Part shown: positions 63,401 to 64,000 of the stretch, one piece after another
How positions within the stretch are numbered: the stretch's first letter is position 1
Layout: each line of letters starts with the position of its first letter
Origin: JAICXG01 sp036825615
Lineage (GTDB): Bacteria; Verrucomicrobiota; Verrucomicrobiia; Chthoniobacterales; UBA10450
Length of the DNA stretch: 64,000 nucleotides
Reading direction: 5' to 3'
Assembly (NCBI GenBank): GCA_036825615.1
Contig: DAISXY010000019.1
Span: 1-64,000 of the forward strand
Translations under genes and position numbers: made by a program
Notes under the pieces: model-generated
What the model was told of the DNA's origin: nothing
Seen by the model: the letters and a program-made list of their open reading frames with translations, nothing else
Database searches by the model: none

Positions 63401-63699
63401 TGCGCAGCCGCAATGACTTGCGCGAGGCGATCTATCATGGGGCGGTAAAACGCGTCCGTCCCAAGATCATGACCGCTGCGGTCATTATCGGGGGTTTACT
63501 CCCGATCCTCTGGAGTCACGGCACCGGCGCAGACGTGATGAAGCGAATTGCCACTCCGATGGTCGGTGGGATTGTGACCTCCACGGCGATGGAGTTACTG
63601 GTGTTCCCGGCAATTTATTTCATTTGGCGCGCACAGGTTTTGCGGAAGGAGAGTGCAATCCGGGAGGCGCCTCTGACGCCGGCCATCTCCCAGGGTTAG
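60415..63699 (+). CDS. cusA: CusA-type Cu(I)/Ag(I) RND efflux transporter
   Basis: The 1094-residue inner-membrane pump has two six-helix bundles and two large periplasmic domains. The proton-relay segment GGIAIAIGAMVDAVIIMIEN is intact. The three Met residues of the E. coli CusA metal site (573, 623, 672) correspond to Met589 (LLYMPTT), Met639 (MDMIETT) and Met702 (RIDMLSTGIK), so it fits monovalent copper/silver and not zinc/cobalt. The gene follows cusB by six bases. It contains one GCCTAACG motif with a TTA Leu codon. Confidence 0.94.
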   Translation: MLRAIIDFSLRNKVAILLAALALVIGGIFALRHIPLDAIPDLSDTQVIIYTKWQGQAPQIVQDQVTYPITTKMLSVPRAKVVRGYSFYGFSFVYVIFEDGTDPYWARSRVLEYLSSLGGELPPGVTPSLGPDATGVGWAFMYSLNSKQRSLAELRSIQDWYLKYQLSAVEGVSEVASIGGFVKQYQVTVDPTKLRAYNLSLAEVSSAIKRSNGEVGGRSIEMAETEFILRVRGYIHSLDDLRQVAVGVGTNGVPILLGEVANVQLGPDMRRGIAELNGEGETVGGIVVVRYCANPRTVIAAVKARLDHAMKTLPPDVTYTVTYDRTGLIDRAVSTLEQKLVEESIVVALVCLIFLFHFRSALVAIVILPVAILISFLVMSRQGISSNIMSLGGIAIAIGAMVDAVIIMIENAHKHLERDRSTKPHWQIIRDASLEVGPTLFYSLLVITVSFLPVFALQAQEGRLFKPLAYTKTYSMAAAALLSVTLAPVLMGYFIRGRLVPEERNPVNHFFIWSYRPLFDFIIRWRKTVIIAAAVIVAWVFVPWNRLVSNHLPAGPLQTASLAIGKLFPFQNLGSEFMPPLYEGDLLYMPTTFPGISTTKARELLQQTDRIIKSFPEVLRVFGKVGRAETATDPAPMDMIETTVMLKDEKDWPKVDIKDVDGKVIAHRRRTVTELTDALNAAIQFPGLTTAWLMPIKARIDMLSTGIKTPVGIKVAGPDLAQLERIASEIEAVVRRVPGTRSVFGERVIGGNYIEFQIDRAEIARYGLALADVQDVLEVALGGMPLTTTVEGLERYTINLRYDRDFRENLEALRDIIIPTATGAQIPLGQLAKIEVVRGPMSVKSENAIPNAWIYIDLANIDVGTYVQMAQRAVNEAIANGAVKLSSGYNIFWSGQYEYMQRARARLMIVVPLTLLLIALIIYFNTHSAVKTAMVLIAVPFSLVGAFWLLYLAGYNLSVAVWIGIIALAGLDAETGVVMLLYLDLAYEQWRNDGRMRSRNDLREAIYHGAVKRVRPKIMTAAVIIGGLLPILWSHGTGADVMKRIATPMVGGIVTSTAMELLVFPAIYFIWRAQVLRKESAIREAPLTPAISQG

Positions 63700-63883
63700 T
63701 CTCGTTAGGCAGAACGGCTGCGGCTGGGGCGAGGATTCCATGCGAGCGCGAGTCAAGCCAGGGAAGCTCTTATTCCCGTAACAAGCGAGAAATGCCGCGA
63801 AGAAAATGCGTCGTTTCTTGCAGTGCAGGCTTGCTTTCGACGCCATCTTCTCATCTAATTTCGATGTGAGCCCCGGAGAGGAC

Positions 63884-64000
63884 GTGACCTCCGTGAGTGG
63901 GATGGGCGGAAGCGGCGGTTCTGGCCCGGCGCTGTTTACCACCACGCACTGGAGCGTGGTGCTGGAGGCACAAACTGAATCCCCGACCGCCCAGGCCGCG
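63884..64000 (+). CDS. Start of a sigma-70 family (ECF-like) RNA polymerase sigma factor, truncated by window end
   Basis: A frame open to the window end reads ...SGPALFTTTHWSVVLEAQTE. The N-terminal signature 'TTHWSVVL' is typical of Verrucomicrobiota and Planctomycete ECF sigma factors, where it precedes region 2. A GGAGAGG site fits the GTG at 63884; the ATG at 63902 is an alternative. Sequence beyond 64000 is needed to confirm it. The stretch 63700-63883 holds a GCCTAACG-type motif and no convincing gene. Confidence 0.55.
   Translation, partial: MTSVSGMGGSGGSGPALFTTTHWSVVLEAQTESPTAQAA

Noticed and set aside
4157..63709. TTAGGC motif as a telomere-like or simple repeat
   Set aside because: Copies are isolated, on both strands, mostly in coding sequence and never in tandem arrays.

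Overview
The window looks like a chromosomal segment of a Verrucomicrobiota bacterium, probably a Chthoniobacterales-like soil lineage. I infer this from the high G+C content, an alternative complex III (ACIII) gene cluster, large secreted proteins with Pro-Thr linkers and LamG/dockerin-like modules, a family of beta-propeller proteins ending in an 'ALVEVY' module, and the start of an ECF-type sigma factor with a 'TTTHWSVVL' N-terminus. Most genes are housekeeping or respiratory. No rRNA, tRNA, CRISPR array, transposase or phage gene was recognised.

Layout. 0-2.6 kb: 3' part of a multidomain surface protein. 2.6-9 kb: pyruvate phosphate dikinase, a decayed repeat region and a D-lactate/glycolate-type FAD/Fe-S oxidase. 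9-16 kb: secG, rodA, an SprT-like protein, cdaA-folP, rnr and a PUR-domain protein. 16-28 kb: one minus-strand respiratory operon, actABCDEF, then two uncharacterised genes, a CcoN-like gene, ccoO and a cytochrome c. 28-30.4 kb: a bufferin-type copper metallophore operon (bufA-bufB-bufC). 30.7-37 kb: rpsO-pnp, a secreted protein of unknown function, a lytic transglycosylase and priA. 37-44 kb: a beta-lactamase-fold protein, Nudix, DUF427, a cysteine desulfurase-like enzyme and two paralogous secreted beta-propeller proteins. 44-50 kb: ACT-domain protein, thioredoxin-like protein, hybrid histidine kinase, polysaccharide deacetylase and dynamin-like GTPase. 50-57 kb: a minus-strand run including nadB, panC, an HTH-metallo-beta-lactamase fusion, an ATP/ADP-translocase-like carrier and a secreted epimerase. 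57-63.7 kb: a Cys-rich small protein followed by a cusCBA copper/silver efflux operon. 63.9 kb: start of a sigma factor.

How the genes work together. ACIII oxidises quinol and passes electrons to c-type cytochromes. The cbb3-like genes that follow in the same transcript would normally reduce oxygen, but the CcoN homologue has lost every copper and haem b3 ligand I can align, so the cluster may be a non-canonical electron-transfer complex and not an oxidase. Two separate copper systems (bufferin and Cus) suggest attention to periplasmic copper.

The second genome-scale signal is an octamer, GCCTAACG or its complement CGTTAGGC. I counted it about 25 times on both strands, often forcing rare codons such as TTA for Leu, and once as an inverted pair just after a stop codon. 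The pattern resembles a DNA-uptake sequence. Several families of inverted repeats also occur, two of them inserted in frame within genes. All counts and alignments were done by eye.
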